Positions 18,358 to 26,497 of a DNA stretch of 64,000 nt are shown piece after piece. Position 1 is the stretch's first letter. Each line of letters begins with the position of its first letter. The stretch is from Methylomarinum sp. Ch1-1 (GTDB lineage Bacteria; Pseudomonadota; Gammaproteobacteria; Methylococcales; Methylomonadaceae), in NCBI RefSeq assembly GCF_030717995.2, contig NZ_CP157743.1, positions 1,240,001 to 1,304,000 of the forward strand, written 5' to 3'. A program made the translations under genes and the position numbers. The notes under the pieces were generated by a model. The model had not been told where the DNA came from. It saw only the letters and a program-made list of their open reading frames with translations, and did no database searches.

Positions 18358-18876
18358 TCAGGCGGCGTGATCAAAGGATTGTATATGGATGCTCAGCGGT
18401 TCGGGGCCGGTTAATTTGATGCGCTGGCCCGGCTGCATCTGGATATTGCAGGCGCAGCAATCCGGACGCAAAGGGATCTGGCGTCCGTCTCTTTCGATCA
18501 ACACCGCCAGCAGCACTTGGTTGGGGCGTCCGTAATCGAAAATTTCATTCAGCGCAGCGCGTACGGTCCGGCCGGTATAGAATACATCATCGATCAGGAT
18601 GATGTCACGACCTTCCAGGTGTGCGGGTAATTGGCTGGGTTTGATTTTGGGGTGCATGCCGATTTGGGAAAAATCGTCGCGATAAAAGGAAATATCGATC
18701 AGACCCAATGGCTCCTCTATGTTCAGGCGTTTGTGCATGTGCTCGGCAATCCAGGCGCCGCCGCTATGTATGCCTATCATCAAGGGGTTATGCAGGTTTC
18801 TGGAGGCGATTTGCTGTCTGAGTTTGCTTTCCAATGTATCGAGTAAGCTAGGAATGTCTTGTGTCGTTAATGTCAT
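18358..18876 (-). CDS. pyrR: PyrR-type bifunctional regulator/uracil phosphoribosyltransferase
   Basis: 172 residues with the type I phosphoribosyltransferase fold; the PRPP loop reads [20 protein letters not shown] near residue 95. In Gram-positives PyrR attenuates pyr mRNA. In Pseudomonas-like operons its role as a regulator is less certain, and uracil salvage activity is possible. I see no attenuator between this gene and pyrB. It overlaps ruvX by 4 bases. Confidence 0.94.
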   Translation of the reverse strand: MTLTTQDIPSLLDTLESKLRQQIASRNLHNPLMIGIHSGGAWIAEHMHKRLNIEEPLGLIDISFYRDDFSQIGMHPKIKPSQLPAHLEGRDIILIDDVFYTGRTVRAALNEIFDYGRPNQVLLAVLIERDGRQIPLRPDCCACNIQMQPGQRIKLTGPEPLSIHIQSFDHAA

Positions 18877-19331
18877 AATGATGAATGGTTGTTAAGCCAG
18901 CTTTGCAGTATTAACTGGGCGGCCAATTGATCTTGTACTTCCCATAGTTTACCAGCACGGACCCCAAGCTCATCAAATAATAGCTGTTTCGCCTCGAAGG
19001 TCGATAAGGCTTCGTCGATCTGATAGACAGGCAGCTGGAAGCGCCCTTCCAGCTGTCGACAAAATTTCCGCATTCTCGGTGTGATGATGTTGTCGGAGCC
19101 GTCCGACTGCTTGGAAATTCCAACCACCAGGCCGGCCGGTTGCCATTCGGCGATCAGTTTGCCGATGGCGTCCCAGTCGGGGCGCTGATTGATCGAACGG
19201 ATCGTTTGCAAGGGACTGGCCGTGCCAGTGGTGGTTTGGCCGATGGCGACGCCGATTTTTTTATTGCCGAAGTCGAAACCCAGGTAGGTGTCGCTGCTGA
19301 TTTTACTGGCCAACGGATCTTTATTAGGCAT
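18873..19331 (-). CDS. ruvX: RuvX/YqgF family putative Holliday junction resolvase / pre-16S rRNA nuclease
   Basis: 152 residues with the RNase H-like YqgF fold. The first acidic motif is LGFDFGNKKIGVAIG at the N-terminus; WQPAGLVVGISKQSDGS (usually VVGLPLNMDG) and DEALSTFEA follow. E. coli YqgF helps to mature the 5' end of 16S rRNA. It overlaps yqgE by 8 bases at its start and pyrR by 4 at its end, in the widespread yqgE-ruvX pair. A C-terminal acidic motif is less clear, but the QDQLAAQLILQSWL helix is typical. Confidence 0.93.
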   Translation of the reverse strand: MPNKDPLASKISSDTYLGFDFGNKKIGVAIGQTTTGTASPLQTIRSINQRPDWDAIGKLIAEWQPAGLVVGISKQSDGSDNIITPRMRKFCRQLEGRFQLPVYQIDEALSTFEAKQLLFDELGVRAGKLWEVQDQLAAQLILQSWLNNHSSL

Positions 19332-19890
19332 GTCCGGCTGGGGCGGTCAGCTTGTTGATGTCGACGCCCAGTTGGCTGGCGGCCGCATTCCAGCGCTGAT
19401 TGATCGGCATGTCATATAAAATATTTTCTCCGCAGGGCGTGTTCAGCCAGGCGTTGTCGATGATTTCTTTTTCCAACTGACCGCTGCCCCAACCGGCATA
19501 TCCTAACGCGATTAGGAAATGGTCCGGGCCTTCGCCGGCGGCAATCGCTTCGAGGATGTCGCGCGAACTGGTTAAGGCGGTGGTGTCGGAGGTGGCGACC
19601 GTCGAATCCCAGCTCTGGTCGCGGTAGCTGTGGAGAACAAAACCGCGGTCTTGCTGCACCGGGCCGCCGATTAAAATCGGCGTCTCATTGATCTGTTCAT
19701 CGCTGGAGTTGATCTTCATTTGTTCGAAAATATCGCTGAGAGTCAGTCCTGCTGAGCGATTGATGACGATGCCTAAGGCGCCTTCCTCATTGTGTTGACA
19801 CAAATAGGTCACGGTATGACTAAAGCTGGGGTCGGTTAGGTTGGGCATGGCGATCAGAAACTGATTGTTCAAGTAATTAGCTGTAGTCAT
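19324..19890 (-). CDS. yqgE: YqgE/AlgH family protein (UPF0301)
   Basis: 188 residues of a conserved family without an agreed biochemical function; in Pseudomonas the homologue AlgH affects alginate production. The start LNNQFLIAMPNLTDPSFSHT is diagnostic. Further blocks are ALGIVINRSAGLTL, GGPVQQDRGFVLH and ALGYAGWGSGQLEKEI. It lies 6 bases downstream of the tonB-like gene and overlaps ruvX, in the conserved gshB to pyrC' run. Confidence 0.95.
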   Translation of the reverse strand: MTTANYLNNQFLIAMPNLTDPSFSHTVTYLCQHNEEGALGIVINRSAGLTLSDIFEQMKINSSDEQINETPILIGGPVQQDRGFVLHSYRDQSWDSTVATSDTTALTSSRDILEAIAAGEGPDHFLIALGYAGWGSGQLEKEIIDNAWLNTPCGENILYDMPINQRWNAAASQLGVDINKLTAPAGHA

Positions 19891-19896
19891 GGTTGT

Positions 19897-20769
19897 TTAC
19901 CGGGTTGTCATGCCTGATTCGTCAGAAAATTTCCATACTCGGGTGATGACCAAGACATCCAGTTCCTGCAGCAATTCAGCCGGCAGCGCGGCAAACGGCG
20001 CACTCATCTGTACGATGCGTTTGGCGGCGTCATCCAGGGCTTGATTGCCTGAGGACTTGGTGATCCGTATGCTGTATATGCTGCCGTCGGCGTTGATGCC
20101 GACGTCCATCGTCAAGGTGCCGGAAAAGCCTTTTTTACGCGCGACTTCAGGATAATTTAGGTTGCCGGTGCGTTCAACCTTATTTTCCCAGTCTTTCATG
20201 TATTGAGCGGCGATATATTTATGGGTGCTGACGGAATTAACAAATTTGATTTTGTTTTGTTCGGCGCTGCTCTGGCTTTGCCGAATCTGTTCGCCTAGCT
20301 GGGCAATCTGCTTTTGCAACGATGCGGCGGTCAGTTGCGGTTTTGGTTGGCTGGCCTGGGCCGGGATAACCGGCTTGTTAGCCGTTTCGATTTTTTCCAC
20401 GGCCTGTTTCACGGTTACCTTCTTGGAGGCCTTCGCCGCTTTGCTCGCGCTTTTCCGTGGCGCCGGTTGCCGACGCTTGCCGCTGTTGTGGCTGGGCAGT
20501 TTTTGCTTGGGAGCCTCCGGTTTTTTGTTTTCCTTGCCTGCGCCGATTTGATTGTCCTGAGCCAGGTATTCGGCCTTTTTCGGCGCTTTTTTTGCCGGCG
20601 TGTTGGACAGAGTGATCTCGATCGACTTGCCCACTTTTTCCGGTTCTGGAATGCTGAAATTAAGCCCCATCAGGATGATGGCGTGGACGACGGCGGCGAT
20701 GAACAGCGCCGTCAGCAATGAATCGCTATGCGATATCGGAGGGGGATTGTAGGAAAATGAAGACGTCAT
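19897..20769 (-). CDS. TonB family energy-transducing protein
   Basis: 290 residues. There is one N-terminal membrane segment (near residues 20-38), a long Lys/Pro/Ala/Gln-rich periplasm-spanning region (about 50-190), and a C-terminal TonB domain with NYPEVARKKGFSGTLTMDVGI and a conserved SGNQALDDAAKRIV block. It should couple ExbB/ExbD proton force to outer-membrane receptors; no exbB/exbD lies nearby. The position between gshB and yqgE matches the second TonB of Pseudomonas. It overlaps gshB by 4 bases. Confidence 0.9.
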   Translation of the reverse strand: MTSSFSYNPPPISHSDSLLTALFIAAVVHAIILMGLNFSIPEPEKVGKSIEITLSNTPAKKAPKKAEYLAQDNQIGAGKENKKPEAPKQKLPSHNSGKRRQPAPRKSASKAAKASKKVTVKQAVEKIETANKPVIPAQASQPKPQLTAASLQKQIAQLGEQIRQSQSSAEQNKIKFVNSVSTHKYIAAQYMKDWENKVERTGNLNYPEVARKKGFSGTLTMDVGINADGSIYSIRITKSSGNQALDDAAKRIVQMSAPFAALPAELLQELDVLVITRVWKFSDESGMTTR

Positions 20770-21713
20770 GATAATCTGTTTTCAATATAATCCATCAATT
20801 GGGCGCTAATATTGAGTCCGAATTGTCGATCCAGTTCCTGGACGCAGGTGGGGCTGGTGACATTGATCTCGGTCAGGTAAGCACCGATCACGTCGATACC
20901 AACGAAAGCCAAGCCTTTTTCCTTTAGGGTTGGGCCAACCTGACGAGCTATCCACCAGTCGCGTTCAGTCAGCTCCCGGCCTTCCGCCCTGCCTCCGGCG
21001 GCGAGGTTGCCACGGGTTTCACCGCTAGCCGGAATACGGGCCAGGCTATAAGGCACCGGTTCGCCGTCGATCAGCAAAATACGTTTGTCGCCGTCCTTGA
21101 TTTCGGGTAGGTAACGCTGAGCCATGATGAAGCGGCTGGCGTGTTGGGTCATCGTTTCCAGAATCACGCTAAGGTTAGGGTCGTTTTCTCGGATATGGAA
21201 AATGGAGGCGCCGCCCATGCCGTCCAAGGGCTTCAGAATGATTTCCCGGTGTTGTTGCAGAAATGAACGTATGCGCTGCGGTTCCCTGGCGACCAGGGTA
21301 GGAGCGCAGCATTGCGGAAACCATGCGGTAAACAGTTTTTCGTTGGCGTCTCTTAGCGATTGTGGCTTGTTAATGACCAGGCTGCCGGCTTTCTCCGCTT
21401 GTTCCAGCAGGTAAGTGACATAGATGTATTCTTGGTCAAACGGTGGGTCCTTGCGCATGATGATGACATCGAGATCAGATAGCGCCATTTCCTGTTCGTC
21501 GATGAATTCGAACCATCGCTTTGGGTCTCGCTGTACCCGCAGAGTCCGGGTTCTGGCGTAAACCCGGCCGTCATGCAAGAAAAGGTCGTTCAGCTCCATA
21601 TAATGAAGCTCCCAATTTCTACTCTGGGCTTCCAGCAGCATCGCGAAACTGGTGTCTTTTTTAATATTGATCCGGTCGATGGGGTCCATCACCATACCTA
21701 ACTTTATGCGCAT
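20766..21713 (-). CDS. gshB: Glutathione synthetase
   Basis: ATP-grasp enzyme joining gamma-glutamylcysteine to glycine. The 315 residues start MRIKLGMVMDPIDRINIKKD, nearly the family signature, with DLDVIIMRKDPPFDQEYI, VINKPQSLRDANEKLF, ILKPLDGMGGASIFH and the C-terminal GIDVIGAYLTEINVTSPT (metal/ATP site). It leads the run gshB-tonB-yqgE-ruvX-pyrR-pyrB-pyrC', where neighbours overlap or lie a few bases apart. Confidence 0.97.
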   Translation of the reverse strand: MRIKLGMVMDPIDRINIKKDTSFAMLLEAQSRNWELHYMELNDLFLHDGRVYARTRTLRVQRDPKRWFEFIDEQEMALSDLDVIIMRKDPPFDQEYIYVTYLLEQAEKAGSLVINKPQSLRDANEKLFTAWFPQCCAPTLVAREPQRIRSFLQQHREIILKPLDGMGGASIFHIRENDPNLSVILETMTQHASRFIMAQRYLPEIKDGDKRILLIDGEPVPYSLARIPASGETRGNLAAGGRAEGRELTERDWWIARQVGPTLKEKGLAFVGIDVIGAYLTEINVTSPTCVQELDRQFGLNISAQLMDYIENRLS

Positions 21714-21975
21714 CGGTCAGCCTGTTAATGATTGGTTATTTAAGGAATAAGGCAAAAAGTGATTCTTTAAAGCTCGAGCGTTATTCTGTCAATTACGCGG
21801 CATAGATACATGGCGGTTAAATTTCCCGGGTTGTTGCTGATTGATCATCAGGCGCCATGAGGTGGCGGTGATCTTGAAAAAACAATGGGTAAGCACGCTG
21901 CGCTAAAAAGTACGGCGTTGTTATTGATAGCCATGTAAAATGATAATTCTACCAAATATATTTTGCTATGGGTTG

Positions 21976-22004
21976 TTTACCTGAAAAAGATTTTTTGGTA
22001 TAAA
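21976..22004 (+). promoter_or_regulatory. Predicted sigma70 promoter of rpmB-rpmG
   Basis: A -35 TTTACC (21976-21981) and a -10 TATAAA (21999-22004) are separated by 17 bases, 42 bases before the rpmB start. The ribosome site of rpmB is AGAGGT. The rest of the 330-base gap (21714-22046) between gshB and rpmB is AT-rich and shows no gene. Confidence 0.6.
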
Positions 22005-22046
22005 GAGCGGCTAACTTTTGAATAAAGGCACGCATTAGAGGTAATC

Positions 22047-22283
22047 ATGTCCAGAGTATGTCAAGTAACGGGTAAGCGCCCTGTTACCGGAAATAACGTA
22101 TCACACGCACAAAACAAAACCAAAAGACGTTTTAGTCCGAACCTCCATCAGCACAGATTCTGGGTTGAAAGCGAAAATCGCTGGGTTCGTCTGAGAGTTT
22201 CCGCCAAAGGGATGCGTATCATCGATAAGAAAGGTATCGATGAGGTCTTGGCCGATATTCGTAAACGTGGCGAAAATATTTAA
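22047..22283 (+). CDS. rpmB: Ribosomal protein bL28
   Basis: 78 residues, the usual size. [17 protein letters not shown], the [12 protein letters not shown] segment and [18 protein letters not shown] are typical of L28. It is a component of the large ribosomal subunit. It stands 12 bases before rpmG, the standard rpmB-rpmG pair, with a promoter 42 bases upstream. Confidence 0.98.
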   Translation: MSRVCQVTGKRPVTGNNVSHAQNKTKRRFSPNLHQHRFWVESENRWVRLRVSAKGMRIIDKKGIDEVLADIRKRGENI

Positions 22284-22295
22284 GGAGTCTGAAAA

Positions 22296-22451
22296 ATGCG
22301 CGATAAAATTAAATTAGTTTCCAGCGAAGGAACTGGTCATTTTTATACTACGACAAAAAATAAAAGAACCATGCCCGAGAAAATGGAGATCAAAAAGTTT
22401 GATCCCGTTGTTCGTAAGCATGTGATGTATAAAGAAGCCAAAATCAAGTAA
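22296..22451 (+). CDS. rpmG: Ribosomal protein bL33
   Basis: A 51-residue protein: [20 protein letters not shown], then [17 protein letters not shown] and the Lys-rich end. This is the Cys-less, zinc-free type of L33, since the CxxC pairs are absent. The ribosome site is AAGGAG. It follows rpmB in one transcript. Confidence 0.97.
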   Translation: MRDKIKLVSSEGTGHFYTTTKNKRTMPEKMEIKKFDPVVRKHVMYKEAKIK

Positions 22452-22460
22452 TGGCTTAAG

Positions 22461-22486
22461 CGCCTTTGCCGGAATCGACAAAGGCG
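22461..22486. terminator. Hairpin between convergent rpmG and cNMP/rhodanese gene
   Basis: Arms cgcctttg and caaaggcg form a perfect 8-base stem with a 10-base loop, 9 bases after rpmG. T-rich sequence is weak on both sides, so termination strength is uncertain. It could serve both strands. Confidence 0.55.
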
Positions 22487-22511
22487 TCCTTCCTCCAAGG
22501 CAAAGCTGAGC

Positions 22512-23834
22512 TCATTGGTTGTTGCCGTTTCTCAGTGAGTCCAGAAAGGCTTTCATTTTTTCAGATTGCTTGAATAGCTGCTTATATTTTCTGGCGAGCT
22601 CGTCCCTTTCTTGCCTCAGTGTTTGGCATTTTACTTCCAGTTGCGCGATAGTCTGTTTCAGTTGTTCGCTATCGGGTTCTGAATTGAGTCCCGGTTGTTC
22701 GGCCGCTGTTTTAGCCGCTTCATCGACGCTTAAAGGCGTTTCATCGTCATGCTCGTCCACGGCGAAGGTGGCTGGCTTATCAACCGGCTGGTCGGGAACC
22801 TTCTCCATGCCACCTTGCAGAACAAAGGCCTTGATGCGGTTTCTTAACAGCAGGAAGGCGGCGGCCTCACTGGTTTTGCCGTTTTCACAGACGACGATGA
22901 TTGGCTGCTTTTTGTTCAGTGTTTTCAAGGTCATGCGCAGGGAAAAAAATGGCGCATTGATGCTGTGTTCCAAATGATTTTTTTGATATTCGTCAGGCGG
23001 CCTGACATCCAGCAGCGTGGCGCCCTGACTTATTTCAGTCTGGGCTTGTGGATAATCGATGAATTGTAGGGTCGGCTTCTTGATCAGGTTAATGAAATTT
23101 TCTTTGTTGAGCCGCAATAACACCACATTGGTCAGGGCTCGGACGGTCACATTGCGTGGTTCGCCGGATAATAAGGCATCCTCGCCAAAGGTTTCCTGGC
23201 TTTTCAGTTGCCCCAGCTTGATGTCCTTGGCGGTCGGTGTAGGTTTGCGTGTGATCAGGCATTGACCACTTTTGATTAGATAATAATAATCACCCGGTTC
23301 CCCTTGGGTGATTATGCTTTCGCCTTGTTCATAACAGACTTCTTCAAGCCCGATGATAATGCGCTGCAAGTTGGCGGGCGGTAATGCTCTGAAAATAGGG
23401 GATTTTAGCAGCGTTGTCATCCAGTCATCGTTATCTTCAAGATCGTCAACGACCATATAATTTTTTTCCTCTTGGTAAGGCGTATTATGTTCTTGATTAA
23501 TCATATCAGCATTAAGGCGTAAAAAACGAATGTCTGTTTCGGCTAGAGCGTCGATTTTTCTTGGAATTTGATGGGCTAGCGCGAATTTCGACGCCTCGCT
23601 GCCTGAGCTAATCGTTTCCACCTTGAACTCTTCGGTTTGCAAGCTGATACGGCCATCTAGCAAATAAAACAAATCGTTTCCGTCATCGCCTTGTTTGAAT
23701 AAGAAGCTGCCGGCTTTAAGCTCGGCGACAGCAATCTGTGCGCAGAGGTCATCAAAGCAATCCTGAGGGATTCTTTTTAGCGGAATCAATTGTCGAATCG
23801 CGCTAGCTTCTTTAGAACGGGGGTCAATAGTCAT
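22512..23834 (-). CDS. Two cyclic-nucleotide-binding-like domains plus rhodanese domain and coiled coil
   Basis: 440 residues, cytosolic, of unknown role. The first cNMP-binding-fold domain is at about 15-115 (FLFKQGDDGNDLFYLLDG) and the second at about 140-260 (SIITQGEPGDYYYLIKSGQ, then GEDALLSGEPRNVTVRA, close to the phosphate-binding cassette). A rhodanese domain at about 270-350 has TLLDVRPPDEY and the active-site loop VCENGKTSE with its Cys present. A Gln/Glu-rich coiled coil ends the protein. There is no helix-turn-helix, so it is not a CRP-type activator. The start is the ATG before TIDPRSKEA; a TTG five codons earlier is possible. It is convergent with rpmG. Confidence 0.85.
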   Translation of the reverse strand: MTIDPRSKEASAIRQLIPLKRIPQDCFDDLCAQIAVAELKAGSFLFKQGDDGNDLFYLLDGRISLQTEEFKVETISSGSEASKFALAHQIPRKIDALAETDIRFLRLNADMINQEHNTPYQEEKNYMVVDDLEDNDDWMTTLLKSPIFRALPPANLQRIIIGLEEVCYEQGESIITQGEPGDYYYLIKSGQCLITRKPTPTAKDIKLGQLKSQETFGEDALLSGEPRNVTVRALTNVVLLRLNKENFINLIKKPTLQFIDYPQAQTEISQGATLLDVRPPDEYQKNHLEHSINAPFFSLRMTLKTLNKKQPIIVVCENGKTSEAAAFLLLRNRIKAFVLQGGMEKVPDQPVDKPATFAVDEHDDETPLSVDEAAKTAAEQPGLNSEPDSEQLKQTIAQLEVKCQTLRQERDELARKYKQLFKQSEKMKAFLDSLRNGNNQ

Positions 23835-23911
23835 ATGGCAAAGAGTCAAACTATTCGGATTGGAGTTTCAGGGCAAATGATAGAGCATATTGCGCCTTTG
23901 TTCTGTTAATA

Positions 23912-23933
23912 AAACAGCAGATTTATGCTGTTT
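23912..23933. promoter_or_regulatory. Inverted repeat in a divergent intergenic region
   Basis: aaacagca and tgctgttt form perfect 8-base arms with a 6-base centre, between the divergent cNMP/rhodanese gene and the degQ-like gene. It could be an operator or a leader hairpin. No regulator is suggested by the sequence. Confidence 0.3.
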
Positions 23934-24108
23934 CCAGCTGAAAATACGCCTTTAGAGGAAGATTTGCATCGATGGCCGACCAGGTCTAGCCCTTTAAAAG
24001 CAAATAATCATCTTCATATTGAATATATGGCAAAATAGTAATGAAGCCTAAATATTTCTGACGATATCGAGCCTATGCGCTGATTATTAAACATTAAGGA
24101 TTTTGGGA

Positions 24109-25461
24109 ATGACGAATTTAGTAAAGAAATTGACAGGGGGCGCCGCGCTGGCGGTCTTGTTATTGATGAATGTCGGCGCGGAGGCGGCCTTGCCGGCTAA
24201 TGTTGAGGGCAAAACCTTGCCTTCGTTGGCGCCTATGTTGGAACGCAGCATGCCGGCGGTGGTCAACATCTCGACGACTAAGGCGGTTGCGGAAAATCCA
24301 CTATTAAATGATCCTTTTTTTAGGTATTTCTTCCAATTGCCGCATCCTCCTAGACGCCAACAGAAGAATAGCCTGGGCTCGGGCGTCATTATCGATGGTC
24401 AAAAAGGCTATGTGGTGACCAATAATCATGTCATCGATAAGGCCGATAAAATCATGGTCACACTAAGCGACGGGAGGCAGTTTAATGCCGAATTATTGGG
24501 CGCCGACCCGGAAGCGGATGTCGCGGTCATTCAGATACCGGCCGATAATCTGACCGCGTTGTCGATCGCCGATTCAAGAATGCTGAAGGTCGGTGATTTT
24601 GCCGTCGCCATCGGCAACCCTTTCGGTCTCGGCCAGACGGTGACTTCCGGCATTATCAGCGCCTTGGGGCGGAGCGGGCTAGGCATTGAGGGCTATGAAG
24701 ACTTTATTCAAACCGATGCGTCGATTAACCCCGGTAATTCCGGAGGCGCGTTGGTGAATTTGCGCGGTGAGTTTATCGGTATGAACACGGCGATCTTGGC
24801 CCCCGGCGGCGGCAATGTCGGTATCGGTTTCGCGATTCCCTCCAATATGGTGATGACGTTGGTAGACTCGTTGGTTGAGCACGGTGAAGTCAGGCGCGGC
24901 TTGCTGGGAGTGACGACGCAAGATTTGACGGCCGAATTGGTCAATGCCTTCGGCCTAAAAAGCAAGCATGGCGCCGTGATCAGTCGTGTCGAGGCGTCAT
25001 CGGCTGCTGCCAAGGCCGGCCTGGAGCCGGGTGATATCATCGTGTCCTTGAATGGTCGCAAGGTCAAAGGCAGTCATCAGATCCGCAATATGATCGGTTT
25101 GATGGAAATTGGCGATCATGTCGACATCGGCGTGATTCGGGGTGAGCAGAGAAAAACGATTCGTGCGACCATCGGCAAGCCTCAGCGGCAGATGTTGGCT
25201 GGCGACCAGTTGCATAGAACGCTGGATGGGACGATATTGGCGACAACGCAAAAAGGCCAGGTCGAAGGTGTTTTGTTGGAAAAAATCAAGGCGGGTTCCT
25301 ACCCTTGGCGTGTTGGATTGCGTCCCGGAGACATCATCGTTTCGGCTAATCGCTATCGGACCAGGAATCTGGATGAATTGAGACGAGTTATTGATCCGCG
25401 TCGGCCCTTGTTAATCAACATTCAAAGAGGCGGCGAGGCGTTCTTTTTGGTGTTGAAATAA
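24109..25461 (+). CDS. degQ: Periplasmic Do-family serine endoprotease (DegP/DegQ type)
   Basis: Periplasmic protease/chaperone for misfolded envelope proteins. The 450 residues have a signal peptide ending near residue 26 (VGAEA). The trypsin-like domain has the catalytic His in VVTNNHVID, Asp in DPEADVAVIQI and Ser in INPGNSGGALV. Two PDZ domains follow, the first with GVISRVEASSAAAKAGL and the second with RVGLRPGDIIVSANRY. The length and lack of a long LA loop fit DegQ better than DegP. It starts at the ATG giving MTNLVKK, where the signal is cleanest; a frame start 6 bases upstream is possible. Confidence 0.95.
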   Translation: MTNLVKKLTGGAALAVLLLMNVGAEAALPANVEGKTLPSLAPMLERSMPAVVNISTTKAVAENPLLNDPFFRYFFQLPHPPRRQQKNSLGSGVIIDGQKGYVVTNNHVIDKADKIMVTLSDGRQFNAELLGADPEADVAVIQIPADNLTALSIADSRMLKVGDFAVAIGNPFGLGQTVTSGIISALGRSGLGIEGYEDFIQTDASINPGNSGGALVNLRGEFIGMNTAILAPGGGNVGIGFAIPSNMVMTLVDSLVEHGEVRRGLLGVTTQDLTAELVNAFGLKSKHGAVISRVEASSAAAKAGLEPGDIIVSLNGRKVKGSHQIRNMIGLMEIGDHVDIGVIRGEQRKTIRATIGKPQRQMLAGDQLHRTLDGTILATTQKGQVEGVLLEKIKAGSYPWRVGLRPGDIIVSANRYRTRNLDELRRVIDPRRPLLINIQRGGEAFFLVLK

Positions 25462-25493
25462 CATTGCTGAAAGGTTCGGGGTAAAATCTGAAC

Positions 25494-25535
25494 CTTGAAC
25501 CTTGAACCTTGAACCTTGAACCTTGAACCTTGAAC
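25494..25535 (+). repeat. Perfect heptanucleotide tandem repeat before moaB
   Basis: Six exact copies of cttgaac, with a one-base-short copy (ctgaac) in front, end five bases before the moaB ATG. The array occupies the place of the ribosome site, and no Shine-Dalgarno sequence is visible. In one frame it reads through to moaB from a TTG within the array. Confidence 0.95.
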
Positions 25536-25540
25536 CTAAA

Positions 25541-26062
25541 ATGAATCAAATCTCTCAATTCATACCCTTGAATATCGCCTTACTGACGGTATCGGATACC
25601 CGTCAAGAAGCCGATGACGTATCGGGTCAGACCTTGGCCGAGCGAGTTGAGCTGGCAGGTCACCAAGTGCGCCAAAAAACCATCGTGCCTGACGATGTCT
25701 ACCGTATCAGGGCGGCGGTGTCCAACTGGATTGCCGATGATCGGGTCAATGTCGTTATCACGACTGGCGGCACCGGCGTGACCGGTCGCGACGGTACGCC
25801 GGAAGCGGTGGCGCCATTGCTGGATAAGACGCTAGACGGCTTCGGCGAAGTGTTTCGGATGCTTTCCTATCGCGACATCAAGACCTCGACGATGCAATCG
25901 AGGGCGCTTGCCGGCGTCGCCAACGGCACGTTTCTGTTTTGCCTGCCCGGTTCTTCCGGCGCCTGCCGCACCGCGTGGGATGAATTAATCAAAGAACAGC
26001 TGGATTATCGCACCAAGCCGTGTAACCTGGTCCAGTTAATGCCGAGACTGATGGAGAAATAA
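25541..26062 (+). CDS. moaB: Molybdenum cofactor biosynthesis protein MoaB (MogA-like fold)
   Basis: 173 residues of the MoaB/Mog family, which adenylates molybdopterin or assists that step. The N-terminus ([15 protein letters not shown]) and blocks [57 protein letters not shown] and [14 protein letters not shown] are close to E. coli MoaB. The start ATG is preceded directly by a heptamer array instead of a clear ribosome site. It is followed by DUF423 with a one-base overlap. Confidence 0.94.
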   Translation: MNQISQFIPLNIALLTVSDTRQEADDVSGQTLAERVELAGHQVRQKTIVPDDVYRIRAAVSNWIADDRVNVVITTGGTGVTGRDGTPEAVAPLLDKTLDGFGEVFRMLSYRDIKTSTMQSRALAGVANGTFLFCLPGSSGACRTAWDELIKEQLDYRTKPCNLVQLMPRLMEK

Positions 26063-26454
26063 TGCGCTCCCTTTTTTTAATGTTAAGCGCCTTGATGGCG
26101 TTAGTGGCCGTAGCGATGGGCGCCTTTGGCGCGCACGGCCTGAAACAACTGCTGACGGCCGAAATGTTGGCAGTTTATCAGACGGCGGTGACTTATCAGA
26201 TGTGGCATGCCTTAGGGCTTGGACTGATCGCCGTTTGCAGTCGGGCGTCGCCAGCGTCGACTCTGTTACGCTGGGCGGGGTGGCTGATGTTCACCGGTAT
26301 TCTCTTGTTCTCTGGCAGTCTTTATCTGCTTGTCCTGCTGAAGCTGAAATGGCTCGGTATGATCACGCCGCTGGGCGGTGTTGCCTTCATCCTGGCTTGG
26401 TTGCTGCTGCTTGTGTTTGCCGCTAAAGACGATAATAGCGAGCCGGCGACATAA
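26062..26454 (+). CDS. DUF423 family small membrane protein
   Basis: 130 residues with four predicted membrane helices. The start [20 protein letters not shown], then GAFGAHGLKQLL and YQTAVTYQMWHALGL, are the family signature (YgdD-like). Function unknown, inner membrane. It starts within the moaB stop codon (ATAATG), so it is probably cotranscribed, and lies 43 bases before pepN. Confidence 0.92.
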   Translation: MRSLFLMLSALMALVAVAMGAFGAHGLKQLLTAEMLAVYQTAVTYQMWHALGLGLIAVCSRASPASTLLRWAGWLMFTGILLFSGSLYLLVLLKLKWLGMITPLGGVAFILAWLLLLVFAAKDDNSEPAT

Positions 26455-26497
26455 GCGGCCGGCTATCATTTTTCCCAATTTTTAATGAAATAGAATC

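Noticed and set aside
23912-23933. Inverted repeat considered as a terminator
   Set aside because: It lies between two divergent starts, where no transcript should end, and is not followed by a T-run; kept only as a possible operator.
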